Below are positions 53,321 to 62,320 of a stretch of 64,000 nt of DNA, in pieces (the stretch's first letter is position 1; each line of letters opens with the position of its first letter). The translations under genes were made by a program, and so were the position numbers. The stretch is from Fibrobacterota bacterium (GTDB lineage Bacteria > Fibrobacterota > Fibrobacteria > UBA11236), in NCBI GenBank assembly GCA_947482115.1, contig CANKII010000006.1, forward strand, positions 1-64,000, in the 5' to 3' direction. Below the pieces are notes generated by a model, which was given only the letters and a program-made list of their open reading frames with translations, was not told the origin of the DNA and made no database searches.

Positions 53321-53916
53321 GTATTGCCGGCATGATTCGTGAAAAACTCGATGTCTGGCGTTTGCGGCGCAGGTGGGAAAATCTCCGCGCTCTTGGAATG
53401 CACATCGGGAAAGAGGTCAATCTTCCCTTGTCCACTTGGATCGACACGGCGCATTGTCATTTGATTTCCATCGGCGATCGCTGCGGCTTCGGCAGCTCGT
53501 GCGCCATTCTCACCCATGACGCCATGCCGAATGAATATCTCGACGCCACTCGTGTGGGCAAAGTGACCATTCATGAATCCTGTCATTTCGGAATGAACAC
53601 TGTGATTCTTCCTGGCGTCACCATCGGGCCGCGCGTTGTGGTGGGCGCGGGATCGGTGGTGCACAAGGACATTCCCGCCGATTCCGTGGCTGCGGGAAAT
53701 CCCGCCAAGGTGATTTGCACCTTGCAGGAGTATTTGGACAGGCACAAAGAGGCGATGAAAACCGCGCCGCTTTTTCCCTTCTACGAATATTCCCAGGAAT
53801 ATCTCACGCCGGAAAAAATCCGATTCATGCAGGACGAACTGGCAAAAAGTTCGGGTTACATCACGGGTGGATACACGGCGATGCAACAAGGCAAAAGTCT
53901 GGTGCGCACAAAATGA
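53317..53916 (+). CDS. serine/maltose O-acetyltransferase-like LbH protein, third of three
   Basis: A 199-residue acetyltransferase of the NodL/LacA/WbbJ type: LISIGDRCGFGSSCAILTHD, VTIHESCHFGMNTVILPGVT and IGPRVVVGAGSVVHKDIPAD, VAAGNPAKVICT. The His in ILTHD is the usual catalytic position. ATG 53317 overlaps the previous stop (ATGA). It has a C-terminal extension of about 50 residues (FYEYSQEYLTPEKIRFMQDE) beyond the beta-helix. Confidence 0.88.
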   Translation: MSIAGMIREKLDVWRLRRRWENLRALGMHIGKEVNLPLSTWIDTAHCHLISIGDRCGFGSSCAILTHDAMPNEYLDATRVGKVTIHESCHFGMNTVILPGVTIGPRVVVGAGSVVHKDIPADSVAAGNPAKVICTLQEYLDRHKEAMKTAPLFPFYEYSQEYLTPEKIRFMQDELAKSSGYITGGYTAMQQGKSLVRTK

Positions 53917-54911
53917 AAAGGACCCTTCTCAAAACGCTCGACGCTTTGGGAGGATTTTCCATGTTCAACCCGTTTACGAAAAATTCGGCCACGATTTTCA
54001 TGTTGCATTCCGTTGCCGCCGTGAACGATGGTCGCGATGTCACTTCTCCGGCGCTTTTGGAGGAATGCTTCTCCTACTTGAAGCGGAATGGCTACAGGGT
54101 GTTGTCGTTGAGGAATTATGTGCAGGCGCTTGAGAATCGCGAGAGCACTTATAAATCCGTGGTGTTCACCGTGGACGATGGCTACCGTGATTTTTACGAG
54201 CACGCGTATGCCGTATTCAAAAAATACGGATACTCCGCCACGATTTTTCTGACGAGTGATTTTATCAACAGGCGGATTTTCCTGTGGTGGGACCAAATCG
54301 AATTCTCCATTCAGAACACATTGAAAACGGAAGTGGATGTGGATGGGTTGGGGAAGGTTGCCATCGGAACTGCTTCGGAAAAATCGGAAGCCATTTTCAG
54401 AATCATCCACCGCTTCAAAAAAATTCCCAATGCGCAAATGCGGCGGAACGTGTCCCAATTGGTGGAACAATTGGGCGTGGATGTTTCCGGTCAACCTTCC
54501 GGAAAATATTCCCCGTTGAGTTGGGCCGAAATTCTGGAAATGCAGGCGAACGGGATCGAGTTTCATCCGCACACACAAAACCATCCCATTCTGACCCGGC
54601 TGAATGCGGAAGATTATGACGCTGAATTAAGGGAGAGCAAGGATCAAATTGAAAGTCATTTGGGAATTTCAGCCGACATTTTGTGCTATCCCAACGGCGG
54701 CCCGGAGGATTTCAGCGACGGCGTGATTGAAGAGGCGAAGAAAGCGGGATACCGTGCTGCGGTGACGGGAATACCGGGCTTCAACAATACACAGGCAAAT
54801 ACCGACATGTACCGTTTGGGCCGGTTCGGACTTCCCACCGATTCCCTGCTTTTCAAGGAGTACGTTTGCGGCATGGAGGCGCTCAAGTTCCGGTTGCGAC
54901 CGGTCGCTTGA
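53913..54911 (+). CDS. NodB-type polysaccharide deacetylase, first of two
   Basis: A 332-residue CE4-family protein. The metal/catalytic motif is VVFTVDDGYRDFYEHAYAVF (Asp-Asp), and the zinc motif is HPHTQNHPIL (H-x3-H). C-terminal landmarks are ILCYPNGGPEDFSDGVI and AVTGIPGFNN. It has an ~70-residue insert (EIQFSIQNTL-like region after the DD motif) as in glycan-modifying members. It probably removes N- or O-acetyl groups from a sugar intermediate. ATG 53913 overlaps the upstream stop by four bases; longer frames upstream lie inside the LbH gene. Confidence 0.88.
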   Translation: MKRTLLKTLDALGGFSMFNPFTKNSATIFMLHSVAAVNDGRDVTSPALLEECFSYLKRNGYRVLSLRNYVQALENRESTYKSVVFTVDDGYRDFYEHAYAVFKKYGYSATIFLTSDFINRRIFLWWDQIEFSIQNTLKTEVDVDGLGKVAIGTASEKSEAIFRIIHRFKKIPNAQMRRNVSQLVEQLGVDVSGQPSGKYSPLSWAEILEMQANGIEFHPHTQNHPILTRLNAEDYDAELRESKDQIESHLGISADILCYPNGGPEDFSDGVIEEAKKAGYRAAVTGIPGFNNTQANTDMYRLGRFGLPTDSLLFKEYVCGMEALKFRLRPVA

Positions 54912-55910
54912 ATGTTTGTCCGGAGGATGAAGAGGGTGTGGATCGCATGGGAAACCCAGAGACGGACGTTGAATCTCTCCGTGAAGGTGAATGCGAGGCT
55001 CGCCATTTTTGACGATGAAGACAAGGGCCTCATTCGTTATCCGTTGTCCGCCGCGAAAACTTTTTTTGTGTTGTGGAAGCACCGCGGCGATTTGGTGTTT
55101 GTCCAGTTTCCCTCGTTGTTGCTCACGGCAATGGCCTGCTTTCTGAAGCCTTTGTTGCGCTATACTTTGGTGGTGGACCGGCACACCGATTTTTCACTGG
55201 AGCTCAAGCCGCCGTATTCGTGGAAGGAGCGGATCATTCTGTCCCTTGCGGCTTATACCGTTCGCAAGGCGGATTTGACGATTGTGACCAATGCGGAGAT
55301 GGCCGCAGGCATTGATGCAATCGGCGGCAGAAGTTTCGTGCTTCCCGATCCGTATCTCGATCTTGCCGTCGCGCCTCTGATTCCGCATGAAGGGCCTGTG
55401 GAAATTCTGTTTGTTTCCACCTGGGCTGAGGACGAACCCATTTTGGAAACCCTCGAAGCCTGTCGCGCCCTCGAAGGTCGTGCAAAGGTTTATATCTCGG
55501 GAAGGATGAAAAAGTCTTTTGAAAAGGCGGTGGCATCCGCCCCTTCCAATTTCATTCCCACGGGTTTTCTCAGCGACGAAAAATATTTTGAATTGATGGC
55601 CCGTGTGGATTGCGTCATGGCGGTGACCACGCGGCCTTCGACTTTGGTTTGCGGAGGCTATGAAGCGGTGAGCATGGGCAAGCCGATGATACTGGGGAAC
55701 TCGAAAGTTTTGCGCGAATATTTCCATCAGGGCGCTTTGTATACCAATGGGTCGGCAACGGACTTGATCCGTGTATTTCAGGAGTTACGGGTCAGGCTTC
55801 CCAGCCTTCGCGAAGAGATACTGCAATTTCATGAACAGAGCAGTGCGGATTGGGAGCGGCGTCTTGCCACCTTGAACACCGTTCTCGAAAAAGAAAGCGC
55901 TCCTCGATGA
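54912..55910 (+). CDS. glycosyltransferase (GT-B, GT4-like)
   Basis: A 332-residue protein with a Rossmann-like layout. The N-terminal domain has GDLVFVQFPSLLLTAMACFL and TLVVDRHTDF. The C-terminal nucleotide-sugar domain is marked by PVEILFVSTWAEDEPI, NFIPTGFLSDEKYFELMA and RPSTLVCGGYEAVSMGKPMI. The E-x7-E signature is not clear. It starts directly after the preceding stop. It is probably one of the sugar-adding enzymes of the repeat-unit assembly. Confidence 0.8.
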   Translation: MFVRRMKRVWIAWETQRRTLNLSVKVNARLAIFDDEDKGLIRYPLSAAKTFFVLWKHRGDLVFVQFPSLLLTAMACFLKPLLRYTLVVDRHTDFSLELKPPYSWKERIILSLAAYTVRKADLTIVTNAEMAAGIDAIGGRSFVLPDPYLDLAVAPLIPHEGPVEILFVSTWAEDEPILETLEACRALEGRAKVYISGRMKKSFEKAVASAPSNFIPTGFLSDEKYFELMARVDCVMAVTTRPSTLVCGGYEAVSMGKPMILGNSKVLREYFHQGALYTNGSATDLIRVFQELRVRLPSLREEILQFHEQSSADWERRLATLNTVLEKESAPR

Positions 55911-57202
55911 GTCCCCGCAGAATCGGTTTTTGGGCCGCGCTGATTTTCATGCTGGTCAGCGTGGGGCAGATTCATGAAATGATCCCCGGCCTGAGATATT
56001 TCAAATTGGGCAGCATCACCACCATTCTCCTGTATGTACTGGTGATTATGGAACTCCGCACTTTGAAGTGGAGCCCCATGGTGATTTGGCGGCTGGTGTT
56101 TTTTACCGCCATGCTACCGGGTTTGATGTTCGGATTCAACCGGGGCATGATTTTTGTCACCGTGAAGAACGAATTCGCGCTGGTGTTCGCCTTTTTTCTG
56201 GGCGCCATTCTTTTTTTCCGAACCATGGATGATTTGCGCAAGGTGCAGTCGGCCCTGATCGCATTAGCCGGGGCACTCTCCTTGTGGGCCATCACGCATT
56301 CCGGACGTGGTCCGGGCTTGCTCGGGGATGAGAATGACGTTGCCATATTCATGGTGATGCTGCTGCCGTTTCCCTTTTTCAAGTTGCTGGAGAAATTGAG
56401 TCCGAGAAGTTTCATCATGTACCTGATGATCTTTTTTTCCACCTTGGCCGGCATTGCCTCCACCATTTCCCGGGGTGGTATGGTGGGAACCGTGGTGGTT
56501 CTGTCGGCATGCTGGCTTAAAACGCGATACAAGATTTCCACCATTGTGGTGGTGATACTCATGTTGGCCGCAGTGTTGGCCATCGGTCCGCCCAAATTAA
56601 TGTCAGAATTTGAATCCATCTCCGATACGCATGAAACCACGGCAGACGAAAGAATTTTCTACTGGGGTTTGTCGTGGAAAATGTTTCTGGCACGGCCGAT
56701 TTTCGGAGTGGGTGCGCGCGCTTGGGGCGACGCGGTGTGGTCTGGCATCGTGAGTACCGGAGGACGCCATTTCGGAAATATGACCCCGCATTCCGTTTAC
56801 TTTCAGTTGATTTCCGAGTTGGGGATCGCCGGGGTGATTCCGTGGGTCGCGCTGGTCATCAGTTGCTTTTTCTGTTTTAAATACCTGCTGCCCTCCAATC
56901 TTAAAAGGCAGATGGGTGCGGAAATACGAAGCAATGCGAACCCTCTGTTCGTCAAGGAGCTCGACGAAAGGCAAAAGTTTTTCTCCAACTTTGGCATGGC
57001 TGTGGGCATAGGCCTGCTGGGCTTCATGGCATCGGGGGCGTTTTTATCGGTTCTGTTCTATCCCATGTTCACAACGTTCGCCTGCATCATTCAGGCGACG
57101 CGGGATACGTGGGATCGGGATCTGCATATTTTGAAAATCGTCAAGCCGCAGAAAGATTCCGTACCAGTCCCAGTTCCCGTCACCGCAGATTTGCCTGGAT
57201 GA
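55907..57202 (+). CDS. O-antigen ligase/polymerase-type membrane protein
   Basis: A 431-residue polytopic inner-membrane protein with about ten hydrophobic segments and the Wzy/WaaL pattern. Landmarks are the short motif SGRGPGLLGDENDVAIFMV, STISRGGMVG, and the large periplasmic loop between hydrophobic segments with IFGVGARAWGD and GNMTPHSVYFQLISELGIAG. The NxHSxYFQLxxELGxxG motif is the signature of O-antigen ligases and polymerases. It either joins repeat units or transfers the chain to its acceptor. ATG 55907 overlaps the previous stop (ATGA). Confidence 0.88.
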   Translation: MSPRRIGFWAALIFMLVSVGQIHEMIPGLRYFKLGSITTILLYVLVIMELRTLKWSPMVIWRLVFFTAMLPGLMFGFNRGMIFVTVKNEFALVFAFFLGAILFFRTMDDLRKVQSALIALAGALSLWAITHSGRGPGLLGDENDVAIFMVMLLPFPFFKLLEKLSPRSFIMYLMIFFSTLAGIASTISRGGMVGTVVVLSACWLKTRYKISTIVVVILMLAAVLAIGPPKLMSEFESISDTHETTADERIFYWGLSWKMFLARPIFGVGARAWGDAVWSGIVSTGGRHFGNMTPHSVYFQLISELGIAGVIPWVALVISCFFCFKYLLPSNLKRQMGAEIRSNANPLFVKELDERQKFFSNFGMAVGIGLLGFMASGAFLSVLFYPMFTTFACIIQATRDTWDRDLHILKIVKPQKDSVPVPVPVTADLPG

Positions 57203-58155
57203 TCGGATTGATTTTGATCGCGATAAAACAAGTCGCGGCTTTTTTGCTGTATCGATCGGGTTTGCTTCATCTTTGGATTCGATGGAAGTTTGGCAATCGC
57301 GCGCTGGTCGTCATGTATCACCGCGTTCTGGATTCCGGAACAGATTTGTCCCAGTCGGGAATTGTGGTGCAGACAAACACCTTTGAAAAACAGCTGCTTC
57401 AATTGCGTGGTATGTTTTCCATGGTTCCGCTGAGTGATGCCATCCATCATGAAGGTGGGGGATTTCGCTGCGCCATCACTTTTGATGACGGCTGGGCCGA
57501 CAATCATCGCTTCGCCTTTCCCGTTCTCAAACGTCTCGGGCTTCCCGCCACCTTGTTCATCACCACCGGTTATATCGGAACGCAAAGACTTTTTTGGCCG
57601 GAATGTCTGGCTTATATCCTTCAGCGTCATGACGAACAGGTTGACGCCCTGATCGAATCTCTCAAGAATGTCCCGGAACAAACCCGCGAAGATTTTTTGG
57701 ATCAACAAGCAAGGCTTCACAACCGACCGCTCCTTCCATCCGAAACCCGCATGCTCTCCTGGGATCAGGTGCGCGACTTGAAAAAGCAGGGCTTTGATAT
57801 CGGCAGTCACACGGTCAATCATGTTTTGTTGAATCATGCGACCCCCGAACTCGTGGAGAAAGAGCTTGGCGAAAGTCGCGATCAAATCACCACGCAGCTT
57901 TGGGAACCGCCGCAAAGTTTCGCCTATCCCAATGGAAATTGGAATCCCGTTTTGGCGGAGTCCGTGCGCAAGGCGGGTTACAGTTACGCTGTCACCACCG
58001 AATCGCCTTGGAAAATTCCTGAAAACACAAACCCGGTTTTTGCGATACCCCGGAAAAATTTGTGTGAAGGCAGCTCGAACGGATTGTTCGGATTTTCCGC
58101 TTCCATTTTTGCCTGTGAAGCCGTAGGATTTTTCGATTGGTGCCGCCGACCATGA
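57199..58155 (+). CDS. NodB-type polysaccharide deacetylase, second of two
   Basis: A 318-residue protein with an N-terminal hydrophobic segment (IGLILIAIKQVAAFLLY) that may anchor it. CE4 motifs are CAITFDDGWADNHRFAFPVL (Asp-Asp) and DIGSHTVNHVLLN (H-x3-H), then QSFAYPNGNWNP. It acts on a second site or substrate compared with the protein at 53913. ATG 57199 lies in the previous stop. Anchoring suggests action at the inner membrane on the polyprenol-linked or exported glycan. Confidence 0.88.
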   Translation: MIGLILIAIKQVAAFLLYRSGLLHLWIRWKFGNRALVVMYHRVLDSGTDLSQSGIVVQTNTFEKQLLQLRGMFSMVPLSDAIHHEGGGFRCAITFDDGWADNHRFAFPVLKRLGLPATLFITTGYIGTQRLFWPECLAYILQRHDEQVDALIESLKNVPEQTREDFLDQQARLHNRPLLPSETRMLSWDQVRDLKKQGFDIGSHTVNHVLLNHATPELVEKELGESRDQITTQLWEPPQSFAYPNGNWNPVLAESVRKAGYSYAVTTESPWKIPENTNPVFAIPRKNLCEGSSNGLFGFSASIFACEAVGFFDWCRRP

Positions 58156-59339
58156 TTAAGTTCGCCGAAGCCCTTGTGATAGGCGAAGGTCGCGCAGCCT
58201 TGGCTGTGGTTCGTTCGCTGGGGCGTCAGGGAATTCCAGTGACGGTGGCGGGTTATTCTTCCAAAACGCTGGCCGGGTCTTCGCGTTACGCAGCAAAAAG
58301 AATCGTGATTCCCCATCCATTTTTGGATCCCGACGGAATGGCGCGGGCATTGCGCGAAGAGGCGCAAAAAAATCCCGGCAGGGTGTGGATTCCCGTAACG
58401 GATGAAACACTGGCTGTTGTGGACGGCTTGCGGGACTCCTTGTCCGGCATTCGCCTTCCCTTTCCGCCTTCCTCCGTATTGGAACTGGCATGGGACAAGG
58501 CGAAGCTGGCGGAGTTTGCCACGGTATGCGGCTTGCATGTGCCGCGCACGTTGCGGCCGCGCCATGCGCGCGAGGCGGTGGAGCAAGCTGTGTCATTGGG
58601 TTTTCCCGTAATCCTGAAACCCGCCCGATCCAAATTGCGGACGAAGAATGGGTTTCGTGAAGGAGCCGTTCGGATCATCAAGGATCAAAAGGATTTGATC
58701 TCCGCATGGAATCGTGAGAACGACAACATTCCTTTCCCCCTGCTTCAAGAGAATATTCCCGGACACGGTGAGGGCGTGTTCATTCTCGCCGATCGCGGTC
58801 GTGTTGTGGCGCGGTTCGCACATCGCCGCCTCCGGGAAAAACCTCCTTCGGGCGGTGTCAGCGTGCTTCGCGAATCGGTGCCCGTTCCGCAGATTTTGAT
58901 CGAACCCGTCGATCGCCTCATTCAGGCCTTGGGATGGCATGGCGCCTGCATGATTGAATTTCGAATCGATGCCCGCGACGGGAAACCTTATCTGATGGAA
59001 ATCAATCCGCGTTTTTGGGGTTCGCTGCAACTTGCTGTGGACTCGGGCGTGGATTTCCCCTTTCTGCTCTATCGTCTCGCATTGGGGGAAAACCCCGAAT
59101 CTGTTTTGGATTATCAAATGGGAATTCGATCGCGCTGGTTGCTGGGGGATTTGGATCATCTCATCATCCGGCTCAAGCGCCATAGTGGACATTCCGATCT
59201 GTCTTCCAAACGTGTTGGAAAGCTACACGCCGTGTTGAAATTTTTAAATCCTTTCGCAGGCAAACAGGAAGTGTTCCGTTGGAATGACATGAAACCTGCA
59301 TGGGTGGAACTCATGAAATATTTCGGCGGGCCGAAATGA
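58152..59339 (+). CDS. ATP-grasp carboxylate-amine ligase
   Basis: A 395-residue ATP-grasp protein. The N-terminal preATP-grasp part (ALVIGEGRAALAVVRSLGRQ) is followed by the ATP-binding core: LGFPVILKPARSKLR, LQENIPGHGEGVFILADRGR and the metal motif CMIEFRIDARDGKPYLMEIN plus PRFWGSLQLAVDSG. It joins an acid to an amine or other nucleophile using ATP; the substrate is unknown. ATP-grasp genes of this style occur in polysaccharide and peptide-modification loci. It overlaps the PHP gene by four bases, suggesting a shared pathway. Confidence 0.88.
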   Translation: MIKFAEALVIGEGRAALAVVRSLGRQGIPVTVAGYSSKTLAGSSRYAAKRIVIPHPFLDPDGMARALREEAQKNPGRVWIPVTDETLAVVDGLRDSLSGIRLPFPPSSVLELAWDKAKLAEFATVCGLHVPRTLRPRHAREAVEQAVSLGFPVILKPARSKLRTKNGFREGAVRIIKDQKDLISAWNRENDNIPFPLLQENIPGHGEGVFILADRGRVVARFAHRRLREKPPSGGVSVLRESVPVPQILIEPVDRLIQALGWHGACMIEFRIDARDGKPYLMEINPRFWGSLQLAVDSGVDFPFLLYRLALGENPESVLDYQMGIRSRWLLGDLDHLIIRLKRHSGHSDLSSKRVGKLHAVLKFLNPFAGKQEVFRWNDMKPAWVELMKYFGGPK

Positions 59340-60076
59340 AACTGCGCGGTGTGGTGCATGTGCATTCCCGCATTTCCTACGACGGACATGAAAGCATTGC
59401 GCGTCTGGCGGAATTTTTCCGTGCGCAGGGTTATGCCTTCATGTGCATCACCGAGCATTCCGACGGATTGACCCGGGAAAACATGCAACGCATTGTCGAC
59501 GAATGCGCGCAAGCCACGACCGGTGATTTTCTTGCGGTTCCCGGCGTGGAGTTTTCCTGTCGTCATCGTTTGCACATTCTTGGAATCGGTGTGACGGAGC
59601 CGGTGGATTCCCACGATCCCGTTCCCGTGGCGAAACACATTCGTTCCCACGGAGGCGCGGTGATTCTGGCGCATCCCTGCGCTTACGGTGCGGAAAATCC
59701 GGACGAGCTGGCCGTGTGTCTGGATGGAATTGAAATCTGGAATCAACCCAAGGATGGAAAACTCGGACCCGGATCGAAGCCACTGAGACTGTGGAAGCGA
59801 TGGCGGGTGTTGAATCCAAAATTGCGGGCGATTGGAGCAATCGATCTCCATCGTTTGGACAGTCCGTCGTCATTGGGTGTGGAGCTTCATGTGTCGGAGC
59901 GAAGTCCTGCAGCCATCATTACCGCCTTGAAGAACGGTCCCGTGCGCATCGTGGGCCCCTGGAGCTCGCTTTCGGGGGAAAGCTTTCCCGGAGTATTGGG
60001 AGAGATGAAGTTCAATGTCATGAGCCGGATTTACAACGGGCTGCGTTCGATGCGGGATATGTGGGTCCGCAAATGA
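59336..60076 (+). CDS. PHP-domain phosphoesterase
   Basis: A 246-residue PHP metal-dependent phosphatase: motif I GVVHVHSRISYDG, motif II CITEHSDGLT, VPGVEFSCRHRLHILGIG, LAHPCAYG and the last motif AIGAIDLHRLD supply the His/Asp metal ligands. It is probably a phosphatase for a sugar or cyclic phosphate. Its pairing with an ATP-grasp gene in this locus suggests a precursor-processing step. ATG 59336 overlaps the preceding stop. Confidence 0.85.
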   Translation: MKLRGVVHVHSRISYDGHESIARLAEFFRAQGYAFMCITEHSDGLTRENMQRIVDECAQATTGDFLAVPGVEFSCRHRLHILGIGVTEPVDSHDPVPVAKHIRSHGGAVILAHPCAYGAENPDELAVCLDGIEIWNQPKDGKLGPGSKPLRLWKRWRVLNPKLRAIGAIDLHRLDSPSSLGVELHVSERSPAAIITALKNGPVRIVGPWSSLSGESFPGVLGEMKFNVMSRIYNGLRSMRDMWVRK

Positions 60077-61176
60077 AACATATTCTCCAGCTCATTGAAA
60101 CCGACGGACCGGGCGGAGCGGAGCGTGTGCTTATCAATCTGACGCAGCGATTGAATCGCTCCGGAAATTTCCGGGTGTCAGTGGGTATTCTCAAGGAAGG
60201 CTGGTTGCACGATCGATTGATCGAGTCCGACGTTCCCGTTCACATGCTTCCCTCGAAACACTCCATCGATTTTCCTTTTCTTTTTGCATTGATGCGATTG
60301 ATTAAAACCCAAAAAGTCGATCTCATCCACAGTCATGAATTCACCATGAATTTTTACGGAAGTCTTGCGGGAAAACTTCTGGGCATTCCGGTCGTGGCCA
60401 CTGTTCACGGCAAAAACTATTACTCCACCGTCAAGCGTCGCATTTATGCCATGCGCCTGTTGCGGCGAATGGGCACCGCCGTGGTGGCCGTGTCTTCCGA
60501 CATCCGCGATTTTCTCCAAAAGGATTTGGGATTGCACGGGGTGCGTGTCATTCCCAATGGAATCGACATTCAGGCATACCGCAATGCGGATCGAAATGAA
60601 GCGCGACGGATGCTGGGATTCAGCGGGCAGGATAAAGTGATCGGAGCCGTCGGAAATCTTTATCCCGTAAAGGGACACGCCGTTTTGCTGGAGGCATTGG
60701 CCCGTCTTGGCAATTCCAACACTCATGTCGTGATTGCAGGCCGTGGTGAAGAGGAAAACCGATTGCGTCTATTGATAGAGAGCCTTTCCTTGCAAGGCCG
60801 TGTTCATTTGCTCGGTTTTCGTGAAGATGTGCCCCGTCTGCTTTCCGCATTGGATGTTTACGCCATGCCTTCTTTTTCCGAAGGGCAATCCCTTGCGCTC
60901 ATGGAAGCCATGGCGGCGGGTCTTCCCATTGTCGCCAGTCGTGTCGGCGGCAACCCGGAATTGCTGCGGGAAAATGAAACGGGATTGTTGTTCGAAACCG
61001 GGAATGCGGAGGATTTGGCGGCGAAGATTAAGATTTTGCTGGAGCAACCCGAAACGGCAGGACGCGTGGGTGCGAATGCACAGGAAAGAGCTGCGAAGGA
61101 ATTCAGTCTGGATGCGATGATGGAACGATATCTTGCGCTTTATTCGGAATCGGGTTTGGAGATTCCGCATGGCTGA
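60073..61176 (+). CDS. GT4-family glycosyltransferase
   Basis: A 367-residue GT-B transferase. The N-terminal region is HILQLIETDGPGGAERVLIN, with the GGAE motif. The acceptor part has LIHSHEFTMNFYGSLAG and ATVHGKNYY. The nucleotide-sugar domain has VIGAVGNLYPVKGHAVLLEA, VHLLGFREDVPRLL and the GT4 signature MPSFSEGQSLALMEAMAAG with Glu pair. It starts in the stop of the PHP gene. It likely adds one sugar to the lipid-linked repeat unit on the cytoplasmic side. Confidence 0.92.
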   Translation: MKHILQLIETDGPGGAERVLINLTQRLNRSGNFRVSVGILKEGWLHDRLIESDVPVHMLPSKHSIDFPFLFALMRLIKTQKVDLIHSHEFTMNFYGSLAGKLLGIPVVATVHGKNYYSTVKRRIYAMRLLRRMGTAVVAVSSDIRDFLQKDLGLHGVRVIPNGIDIQAYRNADRNEARRMLGFSGQDKVIGAVGNLYPVKGHAVLLEALARLGNSNTHVVIAGRGEEENRLRLLIESLSLQGRVHLLGFREDVPRLLSALDVYAMPSFSEGQSLALMEAMAAGLPIVASRVGGNPELLRENETGLLFETGNAEDLAAKIKILLEQPETAGRVGANAQERAAKEFSLDAMMERYLALYSESGLEIPHG

Positions 61177-62314
61177 AAACGTCCACGACTCGCGTCCGCT
61201 GGTTCTGCACGTGCGCTCTTCCGGAGGGTTGTTCGGCGCGGAACGCGTTGTGCTGGATCTTTGCGAAACCCTGCCCTCCTTCGGTTATCGCTGCCTCCTT
61301 GTCCCGTTGATCGAATCCGATGGTTCCGGCACGGTATTGATGGAAGCGGCGGAAGCGCGCGGCATCAGGGTGTCCCCGCTTCATTTGCGAAGTCCATGGG
61401 ATATCAGTGCGCTTTTCAGTCTTCGAAAAATCGCCCGGGAAACGGGAGCCGCGATTTTGCACGGGCATGATTATAAAAGCAATGCGGCTTTGTGGATGGC
61501 CGGAAGCAAAGCGCCCCGTTTGGCAACTTTGCATGGCCGCGTGGGAATAAGTCCGGGTTTGCGGATCAAGGAATCGCTGGATCGTTTCGCGTTGAACGGA
61601 TTCAACCGGGTGATTTGCGTGTCCGAGGGACAGGCAACGTTGGAAAGACGAAGAGGCATCCGGAATATCACCGTGGTGCGAAACGGAATTGATCCCAAAC
61701 CCTTTCGACAAAAATCCGATCTGCCATTCTCCGACGTGCGCGAGTTCAAAAAATCCCTTGGCATCGATCCCGCAGAGTTGGTGGTTGGAGCCATTGGTCG
61801 TCTGGGCGAGGAAAAGGGATACGACTTGCTGCTTCGCGCCTGTGCGCGTTTGAATCGCGGGGAAATCAACTTCAAAATTTTGCTGGTGGGAGAAGGCCCC
61901 CAAGCGGAAGCTCTGCGCGAGTTGGCAAACAGTCTCGGCATTGGGGACAAACTTCTGTTGCCCGGATTTCGAAACGATCCCGCATCGTTTTATCCCGTAC
62001 TGGATGTGTTTTGCATGCCTTCACATCGCGAGGGCCTGCCGCTCGCATTGCTCGAGGCCATGGCCGCAGGTCGCGCCGTGATCGCCAATACAGTGGGTGG
62101 CATTCCCGAAGTTTTGGGCGGCAATGGAGTTTGCGGTCTGCTATTATCCGATAATGAGGAACAGTGGGTTGCGGCCCTTGAAGATCTTCTGCGCAATCCT
62201 GCGCGCAGAATGGAATTGGGTGATGCGGCGGCGAAACGGGTGGAATCCTCGTTTTCACGTGAGGGCACAGCGCGGGATTTGGCGTATGTTTACAAATCAT
62301 TGTTGAACGATTGA
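61169..62314 (+). CDS. GT4-family glycosyltransferase
   Basis: A 381-residue transferase related to the one before it: VLHVRSSGGLFGAERVVLDL, HGHDYKSNAALWMAG, VVGAIGRLGEEKGYDLLLRA, LLLPGFRNDPASFYPVLDVF and the signature MPSHREGLPLALLEAMAAGR. ATG 61169 overlaps the previous stop by eight bases. The two transferases are paralogues but differ in the acceptor half, so they probably add different sugars. Confidence 0.92.
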   Translation: MAENVHDSRPLVLHVRSSGGLFGAERVVLDLCETLPSFGYRCLLVPLIESDGSGTVLMEAAEARGIRVSPLHLRSPWDISALFSLRKIARETGAAILHGHDYKSNAALWMAGSKAPRLATLHGRVGISPGLRIKESLDRFALNGFNRVICVSEGQATLERRRGIRNITVVRNGIDPKPFRQKSDLPFSDVREFKKSLGIDPAELVVGAIGRLGEEKGYDLLLRACARLNRGEINFKILLVGEGPQAEALRELANSLGIGDKLLLPGFRNDPASFYPVLDVFCMPSHREGLPLALLEAMAAGRAVIANTVGGIPEVLGGNGVCGLLLSDNEEQWVAALEDLLRNPARRMELGDAAAKRVESSFSREGTARDLAYVYKSLLND

Positions 62315-62320
62315 ACTTTC

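Noticed and set aside
53715-53912. Extended start of the first deacetylase
   Set aside because: The extension lies inside the preceding acyltransferase gene, and ATG 53913 has the ATGA overlap seen across the operon.
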